From assembly GCA_949710005.1 (NCBI GenBank), contig OX453276.1, forward strand, positions 20,903,149 through 20,967,148: a stretch of DNA of 64,000 bases, read 5' to 3'. The notes under the pieces are model-generated. The model did not search any database and was not told the DNA's origin. It saw only the letters and a list, made by a program, of their open reading frames with translations. Below, piece by piece: positions 40,133-46,971 of this stretch. How positions within the stretch are numbered: the first letter of the stretch is position 1; every line of letters starts with the position of its first letter. This DNA comes from Ricordea florida (Eukaryota; Cnidaria; Anthozoa; Corallimorpharia; Ricordeidae). The translations under genes were made by a program, and so were the position numbers.

Positions 40133-40636
40133 ATGAATTATAGTTTAAAGATTTACATATCTTTTATTAAATATGGAACAACTAAAAGATTTACATTTTC
40201 ACCAATTAAAAATATTGCAAAAGAGTTGAAAATTAAAGGAAGAACAAAAATGAATAAAGAAAATTTAATTAAAAGTATTAAAAAATTTTCAGATTAGGAA
40301 ATCATTAATGAAATTAAAAAAGATGCTATTAATAATAAATATTATTGTATCCATAAAAAGTGCAAATATTTTTGTAAAGAGTGTTGCGGGTCGCAATTAT
40401 GTATACATAATAAAATTAAATATTGTTGTAAAGAATGTAAAGGATCAAAATTTTGTATTCACAATAAACAGAAAACACATTGTAAAGATTGTGGTGGGTC
40501 GCAATTATGTATACATGAAAGACAGAAAACACATTGTAAAGATTGTGGAGGATCTCAAATATGTATACATAGAAAACAGAAGGCACATTGTAAAGAATGT
40601 AAAATTAAAAAAATGAATTATGATTTAAATATATAA
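40133..40636 (+). pseudogene. SAP/Rho_N-like plus CIH/CKxC zinc-finger repeat protein, nonsense-interrupted
   Basis: One frame runs through this interval with a single TAG at 40295-40297. Before it lie 54 codons whose second half (about residues 25-52) resembles a small SAP/Rho_N-type nucleic-acid-binding helical domain, with IAKELKIKG and a NLIKSIKK helix. After it, still in frame, come about 4.5 repeats of 18 residues, each CIH-x6-CK(D/E)C-x-GS, ending MNYDLNI and TAA. Such cysteine/histidine repeats occur in large DNA viruses of protists (from memory). The regular C/H spacing shows this is the genuine frame, so a different-frame ORF at 40308-40616 is a shadow. The ATG and first 15 codons lie in the terminal repeat. 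Readthrough, or two separate proteins, are alternatives to a dead gene. Confidence 0.7.
40143..40154 (+). promoter_or_regulatory. Promoter-like motif GTTTAAAGATTT, left end
   Basis: Identical, by terminal-repeat symmetry, to the motif preceding the DNA polymerase at the right end, so both ends could fire inward. Here it lies inside the first codons of the leftmost reading frame. If it sets the transcript start, the first in-frame AUG would be at 40250 rather than 40133. Confidence 0.4.
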
Positions 40637-40638
40637 AA
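40621..40638 (+). promoter_or_regulatory. AT-rich promoter-like motif TGATTTAAATATATAAAA
   Basis: The same 18 bases occur before the small gene at 46097 (46069-46086). Here the ATG follows six bases later and there it follows ten. It overlaps the stop codon of the upstream zinc-finger frame. Identity over 18 bases ahead of two otherwise unrelated rightward genes supports a shared promoter. Confidence 0.6.
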
Positions 40639-40644
40639 AATAAA

Positions 40645-41292
40645 ATGAAAATGAAAAAATTAAATATTAAATATAAAAACGATAAAAAACTTAGCATTTG
40701 TGATTTTATGGGGAAAATAAAAGAAGATTTACTAAAAAATTTATCAAAAAATAGAGAAAACATCAAGGTGATCGAACATTATCATGATGATTTTATATTT
40801 TATAATAATATAATGGGGTGGGTTGAATATTATAATAAAGATAATGACTATTTTGAACATAGTATTGGCTTTTTTAAAGATATAGATTTTGGTGTTGATG
40901 GTATATGCATTAATGATTTTGTAAAAGAACTTTTAGAAACCGCCAATGAACAATATTTTGAGGAAGAATATAATTATTATTATAATTCATTAGGAGGTTG
41001 TTGGGTTCTTGAAAACCACGAAGCGCTTGATCATTTTTATAAAAACGGCGTTTATATGTTTTATTATGACAAGGAATGTAATATCGACAACTTTGATAAA
41101 AAATTTTTTATTAAATCATTAGAGGTAATTATATATTTAAATGAAGATAAAATAAATCATAAACGCAAATTCTACAAAGACTTGCATAATGATTTAATAG
41201 TTAAAGCATGGCATCCGAGTAGGTATTTAGATTGGTGCGTTGATATAGAGGAGTTAAAGTTTTTGAAAGAGTTATGGGGCGAAGATTGTTAA
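40645..41292 (+). CDS. Unknown protein with C-terminal HPSR motif (215 aa)
   Basis: Acidic, tyrosine/aspartate/asparagine-rich soluble protein with no membrane segment. Its C-terminal part contains WHPSRYLDWCVDIEE (about residues 191-205); a W-H-P-x-R...W-C-x-D pattern is familiar to me from uncharacterised proteins of large protist DNA viruses, which is recollection and not a search. No enzyme motif was recognised. ATG 40645 is the first start after the AT-rich promoter motif; a second ATG lies two codons on. It is convergent with the leftward gene ending at 41364, with a strong hairpin between. Its neighbour at 40133 also looks virus-derived, so the left end may be an acquired accessory cassette. 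Confidence 0.75.
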   Translation: MKMKKLNIKYKNDKKLSICDFMGKIKEDLLKNLSKNRENIKVIEHYHDDFIFYNNIMGWVEYYNKDNDYFEHSIGFFKDIDFGVDGICINDFVKELLETANEQYFEEEYNYYYNSLGGCWVLENHEALDHFYKNGVYMFYYDKECNIDNFDKKFFIKSLEVIIYLNEDKINHKRKFYKDLHNDLIVKAWHPSRYLDWCVDIEELKFLKELWGEDC

Positions 41293-41301
41293 AAATAATT
41301 A

Positions 41302-41333
41302 TGTTATATAACCCAAATAATGGTTACATAACA
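41302..41333. terminator. Hairpin between convergent genes
   Basis: TGTTATATAACC, loop of eight, GGTTACATAACA: a 12-base stem with one mismatch, lying between the stops at 41292 (+) and 41364 (-). A symmetrical hairpin exactly between convergent genes suits a bidirectional transcript 3' end signal. Confidence 0.55.
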
Positions 41334-41363
41334 AAATACGTGAATTAAGAGTTACGATGAAAT

Positions 41364-41999
41364 TTATCTGAATCTTAAACTAAAAGTTATGGGAGAACCC
41401 TTAAGATCAAGTTTTTTCCATTCATTGTCTAATATGCTTAAATCAAAGTGGTTTATAACGCTATCATATTTTCGAACCGGAATTGTTGGATAATCCTTTG
41501 AGGGTATGTTTGCAAGTAGGGTTGATGGTGAGAGTTTCACAAGTTCTCCATATTTTGTTTTATTAATATATGAATACTTATTATCCACTATACTACACAT
41601 AAGTCTCAGCGGTTCCTTAATTTGTATATTTATAGGGTATAATATACCGGGTTTTATGATTTCAGGCACTCCTAAACCAATCGAAAACGCTCTAGTAAGT
41701 TTAATGTTAAAGTTCTTATTTGAATATAGATAATCAATAGTACCAGTCTCAATTATTGTTATCTTTTCCCTATCTGGATCCTTAAAAAATATCGATTGAA
41801 TATTACGAAGGGAATATGTACCCGGTTCAATTATTATGACGGCTTGATTTTTTTCATTGTATAATATCTGTTGATCCTTGAAATTAATCAATCTTTTGGT
41901 TTTTATATTACAATCCAGGAGTTGTATCTCCTGAATATTTTTAAGCGGAGGGTCTAAATAAACCCTTGTTTCAGACTCATACATGGTAATACTCAACAT
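41364..41999 (-). CDS. Conserved Polinton protein, candidate minor capsid/penton (211 aa)
   Basis: Predicted to be mainly beta-strand, with short alternating hydrophobic stretches, no signal peptide and no clear membrane helix. An IIEPGTYSLRNI segment (about residues 56-67) resembles a G-x-Y turn seen in proteins of other animal Polintons (memory, unsearched). The size suits a single jelly-roll penton/minor capsid protein, which Polintons normally encode and which is otherwise unassigned here. That assignment is inference; a fibre or assembly protein is possible. The start ATG is preceded by TTTAAAAAGGTG, only a weak version of the shared promoter motif. Confidence 0.6.
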   Translation of the reverse strand: MLSITMYESETRVYLDPPLKNIQEIQLLDCNIKTKRLINFKDQQILYNEKNQAVIIIEPGTYSLRNIQSIFFKDPDREKITIIETGTIDYLYSNKNFNIKLTRAFSIGLGVPEIIKPGILYPINIQIKEPLRLMCSIVDNKYSYINKTKYGELVKLSPSTLLANIPSKDYPTIPVRKYDSVINHFDLSILDNEWKKLDLKGSPITFSLRFR

Positions 42000-42053
42000 T
42001 TGTTTTGTTTGGTTACTTCATATTCACCTTTTTAAATTTCTATAATAACCGAC

Positions 42054-42145
42054 TGTGATAAAAAACGACTTACGCGTAAGCCGAAAAAAAAATTGTTATG
42101 ATAATTAACCTGTGATAAAAAACGACTTACGCGTAAGCTGAAAAA
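42054..42145. terminator. Two direct repeats with perfect palindrome CTTACGCGTAAG
   Basis: TGTGATAAAAAACGACTTAC... occurs twice, 57 bases apart, each copy centred on the 12-base palindrome CTTACGCGTAAG (42069-42080 and 42126-42137). Read leftward, each is a GC-capped hairpin followed by TTTTTT, immediately past the stop of the 533-residue gene (42155). Tandem hairpin terminators fit. A dimeric repressor site upstream of the 211-residue gene is the alternative. Confidence 0.55.
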
Positions 42146-42154
42146 TCCAGTCAT

Positions 42155-43756
42155 CTACCGAAATAGATACCACGCTAATCCACCAGCGATAATTATAAAT
42201 GCAAATATATTCTTTTCATGTTGAGTTGAGTCAATATCGGCGGAGCCGCCCCCGCTTTCCAGGCGGATATTATTTTCCTGTTTCGTTGAGGTTTTTGGTT
42301 CCTGCAGGTTTTTGCTCCGCGGGCCGTAGGGTCTCTTCGTTTCAGTTTTACCTTCCAGGCGAATATGAGGTAACTTTAACTTTGAAGATCCTAAGTTATG
42401 ACTTATTCCAACTTGTTTTGCTTCAGTGTTTAGGGAATTATTCACACCAAAATTCATATCATTACTCGCTTTCATAAGTTTGTTGTTAAAACCAGTCACG
42501 CTTTCAGTATTGATTATCATATTACTCGGCATCAACCATACACCAGGAGCAATAGCTAAATCAAGCCGTAATTTCGCTTCTTGTACAGCTAATTGATACC
42601 TTTGGATAGAACTAGAAATATCATTCTCGATCACACTACTTTCAAATAAAGCCAAGAATTCTTGTTGTGTCTCAATCGCTCCACCGCCATTACCATAAAT
42701 TGAATTTCTTGTGTTAACTTGTGCACCTAATATGCAATAAACAAAAGCTTCAGCGGATCGATTCAATCTACCAAGCCCAGCTTTAGTGAGTCCATGTCCG
42801 CTTGTTGGGATAAACCAAGCATATTTGAAATCAGCAAAGTCATCATTACGTATAAATGAAATGAGATTACCCTTTTCCTTTTTTCCTCCTTCATCAGCGA
42901 ATTTATTACCTTCACCAGGCCATTGATCTGCTTCAACATCATAATTCCTTACAATATGTACATTTTGATATCCACCACCTTTTCCATGATATCCTGCACC
43001 GTAATCAAGGAATATATCTCCCAATCCACCGTTTCTACCGCCTTTCCATCTAAAATCTGAGTTTTTTGATATGCTAAATTCTGAACACAATCGTTGATAT
43101 GCTACTTTACTATATGAATTATTATTTATTACAAAGGGTTGTTCATCAGGTAAGGGAAGACTTAATTCATATAATATTCTCCTTATTGTGAAATATACAT
43201 GAAACTTAATGAAGCTATTCACTACTTTAGGATAATTTAGACTTTCAAAAGGACTAATCCCACAACCAGATGTTGCGCACCAAACTGCAAAGTTAAGTTG
43301 TTGTGGCCAATAATTCATATCAGGCCCGTTCAACCATTTTCGACTCTGCTTTCCAAATTTGAAAGTCACAACTTGTGATGTAAATATGTTTCTCATCTTT
43401 GCTGTGAATTTCTTTGTATTTGAAACGTATATATCCAGCGAGGTCAGCATTTTTGTTATATCAGTTGAAAAGTCATCAAAATTAACAGCCGGTATTGGAT
43501 AAGATAGATTAGTCAATGTTAAACTTTCAGGAAATGAACTCAATTCATCACCATTCAAACCCAAATCTTTCCATAAAAGTCTTTTCATATTAGGTGATAT
43601 GTCATCAGTCCATGTTTTTCCAGTAGGATCATCATTTGACATTATTGTTGTTCCATCAACTTTCCACTTAATGTAACCTCCATATGGATCAGATACAAAT
43701 TCAAATTGACTTAGATCAGCATTTGGGTACCTTTTTCTGAAATCTTTTAGTGTCAT
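42155..43756 (-). CDS. Polinton structural-type protein with C-terminal membrane anchor (533 aa)
   Basis: Large protein with a conserved central block, WPQQLNFAVWCATSGCGIS, then FIKFHVYFTIRRILYELSLP (about residues 151-202) that I recall as typical of cnidarian Polinton proteins of unknown function. Glycine-rich segments follow, and a C-terminal hydrophobic helix (about 516-533) ends the protein. The C-terminal tail (about 465-510) is low-complexity and contains peptides encoded by two or three GC-rich palindromic inserts, including RPYGPRSK. A tail-anchored virion surface or entry protein is plausible but unproven. Promoter motif AATCTAAAGACT lies 27 bases before the ATG, and tandem hairpins follow the stop. 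Confidence 0.8.
   Translation of the reverse strand: MTLKDFRKRYPNADLSQFEFVSDPYGGYIKWKVDGTTIMSNDDPTGKTWTDDISPNMKRLLWKDLGLNGDELSSFPESLTLTNLSYPIPAVNFDDFSTDITKMLTSLDIYVSNTKKFTAKMRNIFTSQVVTFKFGKQSRKWLNGPDMNYWPQQLNFAVWCATSGCGISPFESLNYPKVVNSFIKFHVYFTIRRILYELSLPLPDEQPFVINNNSYSKVAYQRLCSEFSISKNSDFRWKGGRNGGLGDIFLDYGAGYHGKGGGYQNVHIVRNYDVEADQWPGEGNKFADEGGKKEKGNLISFIRNDDFADFKYAWFIPTSGHGLTKAGLGRLNRSAEAFVYCILGAQVNTRNSIYGNGGGAIETQQEFLALFESSVIENDISSSIQRYQLAVQEAKLRLDLAIAPGVWLMPSNMIINTESVTGFNNKLMKASNDMNFGVNNSLNTEAKQVGISHNLGSSKLKLPHIRLEGKTETKRPYGPRSKNLQEPKTSTKQENNIRLESGGGSADIDSTQHEKNIFAFIIIAGGLAWYLFR
42239..42267. repeat. GC-rich palindromic insert inside a gene
   Basis: GGCGGAGCCGCC is a near-perfect palindrome followed by CCCGCTTTCCAGGCGG in an AT-rich context. 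It encodes part of the low-complexity tail of the 533-residue protein (RLESGGGSAD). A related CCTTCCAGGCG half-copy lies at 42351-42361 and encodes IRLEG. Confidence 0.6.
42309..42338. repeat. GC-rich mini-element, copy 1 (shared with 47309-47338)
   Basis: Thirty bases containing TGCTCCGCGG and AGGGTCTCTTC match 47309-47338 at 28 positions. Here the leftward gene reads it as TKRPYGPRSK. The other copy, in an unrelated gene, is read in another frame as ETLRAAEQK. Two near-identical GC-rich blocks in non-homologous coding sequences, in different frames, indicate insertion rather than shared protein ancestry. Confidence 0.75.
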
Positions 43757-43783
43757 TTTTATTACTTTTAGAATAAGATGAAA

Positions 43784-43795
43784 AGTCTTTAGATT
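43784..43795 (-). promoter_or_regulatory. Shared promoter motif before the 533-residue gene
   Basis: Leftward reading AATCTAAAGACT, 27 bases before the ATG at 43756. It matches the TCTAAAGA core found before other leftward genes. Confidence 0.55.
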
Positions 43796-43815
43796 AGATC
43801 ACCTCTTTTCTAATA

Positions 43816-43851
43816 TCCGCCGGAAGGCGGGGCCCAGCTTCGCTGAATACC
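43816..43851. repeat. GC-rich palindromic element, intergenic
   Basis: Hairpin CCGCC-GGAA-GGCGG, then GGGCC and hairpin CAGC-TTC-GCTG. The second hairpin recurs as CAGC-TAC-GCTG at about 44661: same stem, different loop. It lies between the end of the 218-residue gene and the promoter of the 533-residue gene. Confidence 0.65.
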
Positions 43852-43907
43852 TGCAAAACAATTACATCCTACATCAGTTCTCTCATATGAAATTTTTAAT
43901 GATCTGG

Positions 43908-43942
43908 ATCGGGCGGAGCCCTCCCCGGCTATGCCGGAGTGG
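43908..43942. repeat. GC-rich palindromic element supplying a stop codon
   Basis: Read leftward: CCGGC-ATA-GCCGG hairpin, GGGAGGG junction, then GGGC-TCC-GCCC hairpin. The TAG in the first loop/stem is the stop codon of the 218-residue gene, so the element defines its last residues (TPA). The two-hairpin order matches the copies at 44506, 44619 and 51631. Confidence 0.7.
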
Positions 43943-44585
43943 TTAATTCTTTTAATATTTCTGCTCGAACCTCTGTTCTTATCTGATTCATATTTAAGTT
44001 TTTTTCTGTATCTTTCCTAAATTTTTGACGGATTTCTAGTTTTAGTTTTCCAAACTTGTCCACCTCTGATAAAATTAACGAAAATTCTTGGTCGGATATA
44101 GCGTTATCTTTTAGAGCTTTTGAAACCAAATCGTTAATGGTGTTTACTTTTGCTTTTGCCAAAGAAACTGTCTGTTCATGTTTACTAACTTTATGAGAAA
44201 GCCGTTTAGAAGCCGCACCGAATCCAACCGATATTCCTCCACAAACACCTCCCACAGCTCCTAATGGTATACCAACAACAGCACCAAAACCGGTAAGAGA
44301 AGTTCCAAGGCCACTTGCAGATAGAATAACTGAAAGCACTCCACTACAAACACTGATTTTTGTAAATATACCTCTTGCTCTATTGTATTTTTTCCTAACA
44401 TCCTCATAATGTTTAATTTCCTTCTCAAGATTTTGTAGTACTTCACATGATTTTTGTAGTCTGAAATTATTAGGATCACCATTCGTTGGTAATCGTGGAT
44501 AAATCGAGCTTCCGCTTTGCGGGGAGGGCTCTGCCCGAATTCGCTCGGGACCGGCTTGACCGTAAATTCTATTGTACTCATCCAT
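43929..44585 (-). CDS. Conserved Polinton membrane-active protein (218 aa)
   Basis: An N-terminal flexible region (residues 1-40), of which about 9-27 is encoded by a GC-rich palindromic insert, is followed by a coiled-coil stretch (45-70). Then comes a long glycine/alanine-rich hydrophobic region with two likely membrane-inserting helices (about 75-125, containing SVCSGVLSVILSASGLG), and a charged helical C-terminus. I recall the hydrophobic core as strongly conserved in cnidarian Polintons; the function is unknown. A membrane-disrupting or inner-capsid role is inferred from composition only. Motif GTCTAAAGATATC lies 22 bases before the ATG. Confidence 0.8.
   Translation of the reverse strand: MDEYNRIYGQAGPERIRAEPSPQSGSSIYPRLPTNGDPNNFRLQKSCEVLQNLEKEIKHYEDVRKKYNRARGIFTKISVCSGVLSVILSASGLGTSLTGFGAVVGIPLGAVGGVCGGISVGFGAASKRLSHKVSKHEQTVSLAKAKVNTINDLVSKALKDNAISDQEFSLILSEVDKFGKLKLEIRQKFRKDTEKNLNMNQIRTEVRAEILKELTTPA
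44506..44560. repeat. GC-rich palindromic element inside the 218-residue gene
   Basis: Order on the plus strand: CCGC-TTT-GCGG, GGAGGG junction, GGGC-TCT-GCCC, then CCCGA-ATTCGC-TCGGG. It is in frame, encodes residues about 9-27 and adds no stop. The first two hairpins match 44619-44675 with different loop bases. Confidence 0.75.
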
Positions 44586-44607
44586 ATTGTATTTTACTGA
44601 TCAAAAT

Positions 44608-44620
44608 GATATCTTTAGAC
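44608..44620 (-). promoter_or_regulatory. Shared promoter motif before the 218-residue gene
   Basis: Leftward reading GTCTAAAGATATC, 22 bases before the ATG at 44585. Confidence 0.65.
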
Positions 44621-44675
44621 CGGCTTTCCGCTACGCGGGGAGGGCTGCGCCCGATGCCGCCCAGCTACGCTGAAA
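44619..44675. repeat. GC-rich palindromic element, intergenic
   Basis: CCGC-TAC-GCGG, GGAGGG junction, GGGC-TGC-GCCC, then CAGC-TAC-GCTG, between the 444-residue gene's stop (44680) and the promoter of the next gene. It has the same two-hairpin order as the copy at 44506, and its last stem is shared with 43816. It may double as a 3' end hairpin for the 444-residue gene. Confidence 0.75.
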
Positions 44676-44679
44676 TTTG

Positions 44680-46014
44680 TTACTTTCTCTTTTTTATACT
44701 TGTTCCTCCTTTTAGTCGGTCCACAAAATATAGAACCACAGCCATTATCAACAACCAAGCATTCTTACCTAAAAATCCAATAACCTCTCCAGCTGTTTTG
44801 AACAGAAAGCTTACAATCGCACCAACTATCCCTGGTAATATTTCACCTAGTTTTTTACCTATAGCTTTCAAACCATTACCAACACCTTTACCTAATTTTT
44901 TTATTCCATTAGAAAGATTAGAAACTATAACACCAATAACCACACCTACAGCACTTACAACCGCAAAGACTGTAAAACCATACTTTTTGAAGATGTGCTT
45001 CACACGCTCTCGTAATGGTAGATTTTTAAGTATTTCTTCATTTTTACTCTCAATATCTGATATTTGTTCTTCATTTGAGATTATATTTCTTCTCATTAAT
45101 TCTCTTGTTTTTTCAATCTCAGATTTTAATCGTTCATTACTAAGTTCCAAAATTGTTTTATTTGATTTATCCTTCTTATATTTGTCTATTTCTTCCTTGT
45201 ATAATTTTGTTTCACTCAAAAGTTTTTCAGCTTGTATTTTTAATTCTATATTCTGTTTACCAGTTGCATCAAAAAGACTTTTATTTTCAGCTTTTTCTAC
45301 CTGCTGCCTCTCAATGAATTGGCGTAGTTCTTTTTCTCTTTCTTTATATATATCAATTTCAACTTTATCTGAATCTAAAACTGAAATCAAACTAGTTAAT
45401 CTTTTTTCTAATTCCTTATATTTTTCATTAGATTCTTTTAATTTATCTGAAAATTCTAAATTTCTGTTTATTTGTGTTATTGCATCTATACCAAGCGATG
45501 TTTTTATTCCTTTTGGAAGTGAATCTAAACTATCTGAATAACCACCATTGCTTTGAATAATTAAATGGGGTTTATTATCCGGCCTATAAGTTAATTGCCC
45601 CCATATACTCCCATCATCTTTTAATATTGGATTAAATGCACTATCATTTGGATTGTAATCTGGAAAATAATTTTTAAGTGTTTCCCCCGCAGTCCTCATC
45701 ATTTCATATTTCTCATCTCTTTTTCTTAAAAAATCACTAATGTTCCTAGCTTCAGTCGGTTTTTTCCATCCAGCCCGCTTCCTTTCTTCATCTTTATATT
45801 CATCATAACCAGCATAATCTTTTTCAAAGGTTTTAGATTTGGGTATGGCGCCCTCATGCTCATAATCCCATCCATATCTGGTTGTAGATGTTAATCGAAC
45901 TGGTATTTTTGATGGTTTTCTACCAAGTAGTGAACTTTTTTCATCAAAATCATCTGGATCATCTTCTTCCCCCAATCCAATGGGGTCTTTTTGTATATCT
46001 CCTACTTCTGCCAT
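44680..46014 (-). CDS. Coiled-coil protein with C-terminal membrane domain (444 aa)
   Basis: A charged N-terminus is followed by a tryptophan/tyrosine/proline-rich segment (about 35-190), then a long coiled coil (about 190-330, rich in K/E/L heptads), then a C-terminal block of three likely membrane helices (about 346-433) separated by a basic glycine/lysine amphipathic stretch. I recall this C-terminal block as highly conserved in cnidarian Polintons; function unknown, possibly a virion membrane or lytic protein. The frame is open upstream to 46140, but MAEVGD at 46014 is chosen. Its leader (TTTTTTTACT..CATCAG..AAGAAATC) closely matches that of the gene at 46949, the promoter motif lies at 46036-46050, and the upstream extension would overlap the divergent promoter. 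Confidence 0.85.
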   Translation of the reverse strand: MAEVGDIQKDPIGLGEEDDPDDFDEKSSLLGRKPSKIPVRLTSTTRYGWDYEHEGAIPKSKTFEKDYAGYDEYKDEERKRAGWKKPTEARNISDFLRKRDEKYEMMRTAGETLKNYFPDYNPNDSAFNPILKDDGSIWGQLTYRPDNKPHLIIQSNGGYSDSLDSLPKGIKTSLGIDAITQINRNLEFSDKLKESNEKYKELEKRLTSLISVLDSDKVEIDIYKEREKELRQFIERQQVEKAENKSLFDATGKQNIELKIQAEKLLSETKLYKEEIDKYKKDKSNKTILELSNERLKSEIEKTRELMRRNIISNEEQISDIESKNEEILKNLPLRERVKHIFKKYGFTVFAVVSAVGVVIGVIVSNLSNGIKKLGKGVGNGLKAIGKKLGEILPGIVGAIVSFLFKTAGEVIGFLGKNAWLLIMAVVLYFVDRLKGGTSIKKRK

Positions 46015-46035
46015 GATTTTTTTACTCATCAGTAA

Positions 46036-46050
46036 GAAATCTTTAGACCT
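46036..46050 (-). promoter_or_regulatory. Shared promoter motif before the 444-residue gene
   Basis: Leftward reading AGGTCTAAAGATTTC, 21 bases before ATG 46014. The 35-base leader is nearly the same as the one before the 72-residue gene, implying duplication of a whole promoter-leader unit. Confidence 0.7.
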
Positions 46051-46068
46051 AAAAGTTATGTTTGTAAA

Positions 46069-46086
46069 TGATTTAAATATATAAAA
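46069..46086 (+). promoter_or_regulatory. AT-rich promoter-like motif, second copy
   Basis: Identical 18 bases to 40621-40638, ten bases before ATG 46097. Together with the leftward motif at 46036-46050 it makes this a compact divergent promoter region. Confidence 0.6.
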
Positions 46087-46096
46087 TAAAAAAAAA

Positions 46097-46303
46097 ATGG
46101 AAATAAAAGATATTACTGAACATATTAGTTTTAATAACATAAGAAAAATGTTTAATGAAGGAATAATTACAGAAAATAACCTTGTATTTTTAAAAAATCT
46201 AACTTCTAATTTAAAAGATGAAGATCAAAAAGAATTACTTAAATTAATTATAAATGATGATAAAAAAAGAAAATTAATAAAAATTATTTTAGATGGTATT
46301 TAA
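46097..46303 (+). CDS. Small helical protein, unknown (68 aa)
   Basis: A charged, leucine/isoleucine/lysine-rich peptide predicted to be all-helical, with no cysteines or membrane segment (for example ISFNNIRKMFNEGIITENN). It is not recognised. Support for it being real is contextual: an 18-base promoter motif shared with the gene at 40645 lies just upstream, and a strong hairpin lies immediately after its stop, between it and the convergent leftward gene. It is the only rightward gene in the middle of a leftward block. A small helical regulator is possible but not shown. Confidence 0.6.
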   Translation: MEIKDITEHISFNNIRKMFNEGIITENNLVFLKNLTSNLKDEDQKELLKLIINDDKKRKLIKIILDGI

Positions 46304-46330
46304 TTATAAAACAATTAATGTTTTTATAAT
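46303..46330. terminator. Hairpin between convergent genes
   Basis: ATTATAAAAC, loop AATTAAT, GTTTTTATAAT: a stem of about ten pairs with one bulge, exactly between the stops of the genes at 46303 (+) and 46332 (-). This is the second convergent pair of the element with such a hairpin. Confidence 0.55.
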
Positions 46331-46331
46331 T

Positions 46332-46724
46332 TTAAAATAATTTACTTGCTGCATAACCTAATGCCAACATTCCACCACCAACATATAACATTTCCCCCGT
46401 CTTTTGATTACTACTTGGTTTATAATAATCAGAGAATTTTGGTTCGTGCATTTGGGCATATAATTCTAAAGCTTCATCTGTTTTTGAAAGATTTTTTGAT
46501 GCTTGATATTTTTCATCTTTTTTCTTCATTTCCCAATCAATTAGTTTCTGTCTTTTTTCTTGATATTCGGCGTAATCTTTTTGATACTTTTCTAATGCCT
46601 TATCGTGTCTTATTCGTTCTGCATCTGTTTTATCACCAGAAAGATATTTTGCAAGATATGAACCGCCAACAAAGGCTGTTGCGTTTAATACAGCGCCTCC
46701 CAACATCATTGCTATTGTTGCCAT
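46332..46724 (-). CDS. Conserved small Polinton membrane protein (130 aa)
   Basis: A hydrophobic N-terminal helix (about residues 3-28, IAMMLGGAVLNATAF), a highly charged central coiled coil (30-75), and a C-terminal glycine-rich hydrophobic helix (about 112-130) after a SDYYKP turn. The whole layout is familiar from cnidarian Polintons; function unknown, probably a virion or assembly membrane protein. Only six bases separate it from the upstream 72-residue gene and it has no promoter motif of its own, so the two may share one transcript. Confidence 0.8.
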   Translation of the reverse strand: MATIAMMLGGAVLNATAFVGGSYLAKYLSGDKTDAERIRHDKALEKYQKDYAEYQEKRQKLIDWEMKKKDEKYQASKNLSKTDEALELYAQMHEPKFSDYYKPSSNQKTGEMLYVGGGMLALGYAASKLF

Positions 46725-46730
46725 TTTTAA

Positions 46731-46949
46731 TTATTTTGGTAAAATATTTTGATCCTCTAAATATGTTTTTAGGTACATACTACCTGACAATACAGCTACC
46801 CATTTAGCATAATTTGTAATACTTGAGGATGGGTCGTTCATAAATGATTCTTTCATAGCCTTTTTTGCTACATAGCCAACAGCAGCCGCTAAACCGATAA
46901 GTACTGCCGAATCAGTAACAGTTTTCACAAGTTTATTTTCGCTTGACAT
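46731..46949 (-). CDS. Conserved small two-helix membrane protein (72 aa)
   Basis: Two hydrophobic helices (about residues 15-30 and 47-62) flank a short polar link containing NDPSSSITNY. Small proteins of this form accompany the 130-residue protein in other animal Polintons (memory). Role unknown; a virion membrane component is plausible. It is the first cistron of a tight pair, with the promoter motif 22 bases upstream. Confidence 0.75.
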   Translation of the reverse strand: MSSENKLVKTVTDSAVLIGLAAAVGYVAKKAMKESFMNDPSSSITNYAKWVAVLSGSMYLKTYLEDQNILPK

Positions 46950-46971
46950 AATTTTTTTACTACATCAGAAA

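Larger units (their letters stand above)
39925..40178. repeat. Left terminal inverted repeat
   Basis: 254 bp matching the reverse complement of 55800-56053 with two differences seen (ACTACTATATT against ACTACTTTATT, and AATTTCTTATT against AATTTTTTATT). It begins ACTACT. It contains two copies of a GAAAGACGAATTTAAT direct repeat and the motif GTTTAAAGATTT. Its inner end coincides with ATGGAA, which is the start of the polymerase gene at the other end. Confidence 0.95.

Noticed and set aside
40308..40616. 102-codon forward ORF with repeated KHIVK and YVY
   Set aside because: It is the wrong frame of the CIH/CKxC repeat. The alternative frame has regular cysteine/histidine spacing.
44486..45541. 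351-codon plus-strand ORF
   Set aside because: It is antisense to the 218- and 444-residue genes, is serine/phenylalanine/leucine-rich as expected from the complement of coiled-coil codons, and has no promoter motif.
46015..46140. Upstream extension of the 444-residue gene to 46140
   Set aside because: It would run through the promoter motif and overlap the divergent gene at 46097. The conserved leader points to ATG 46014.
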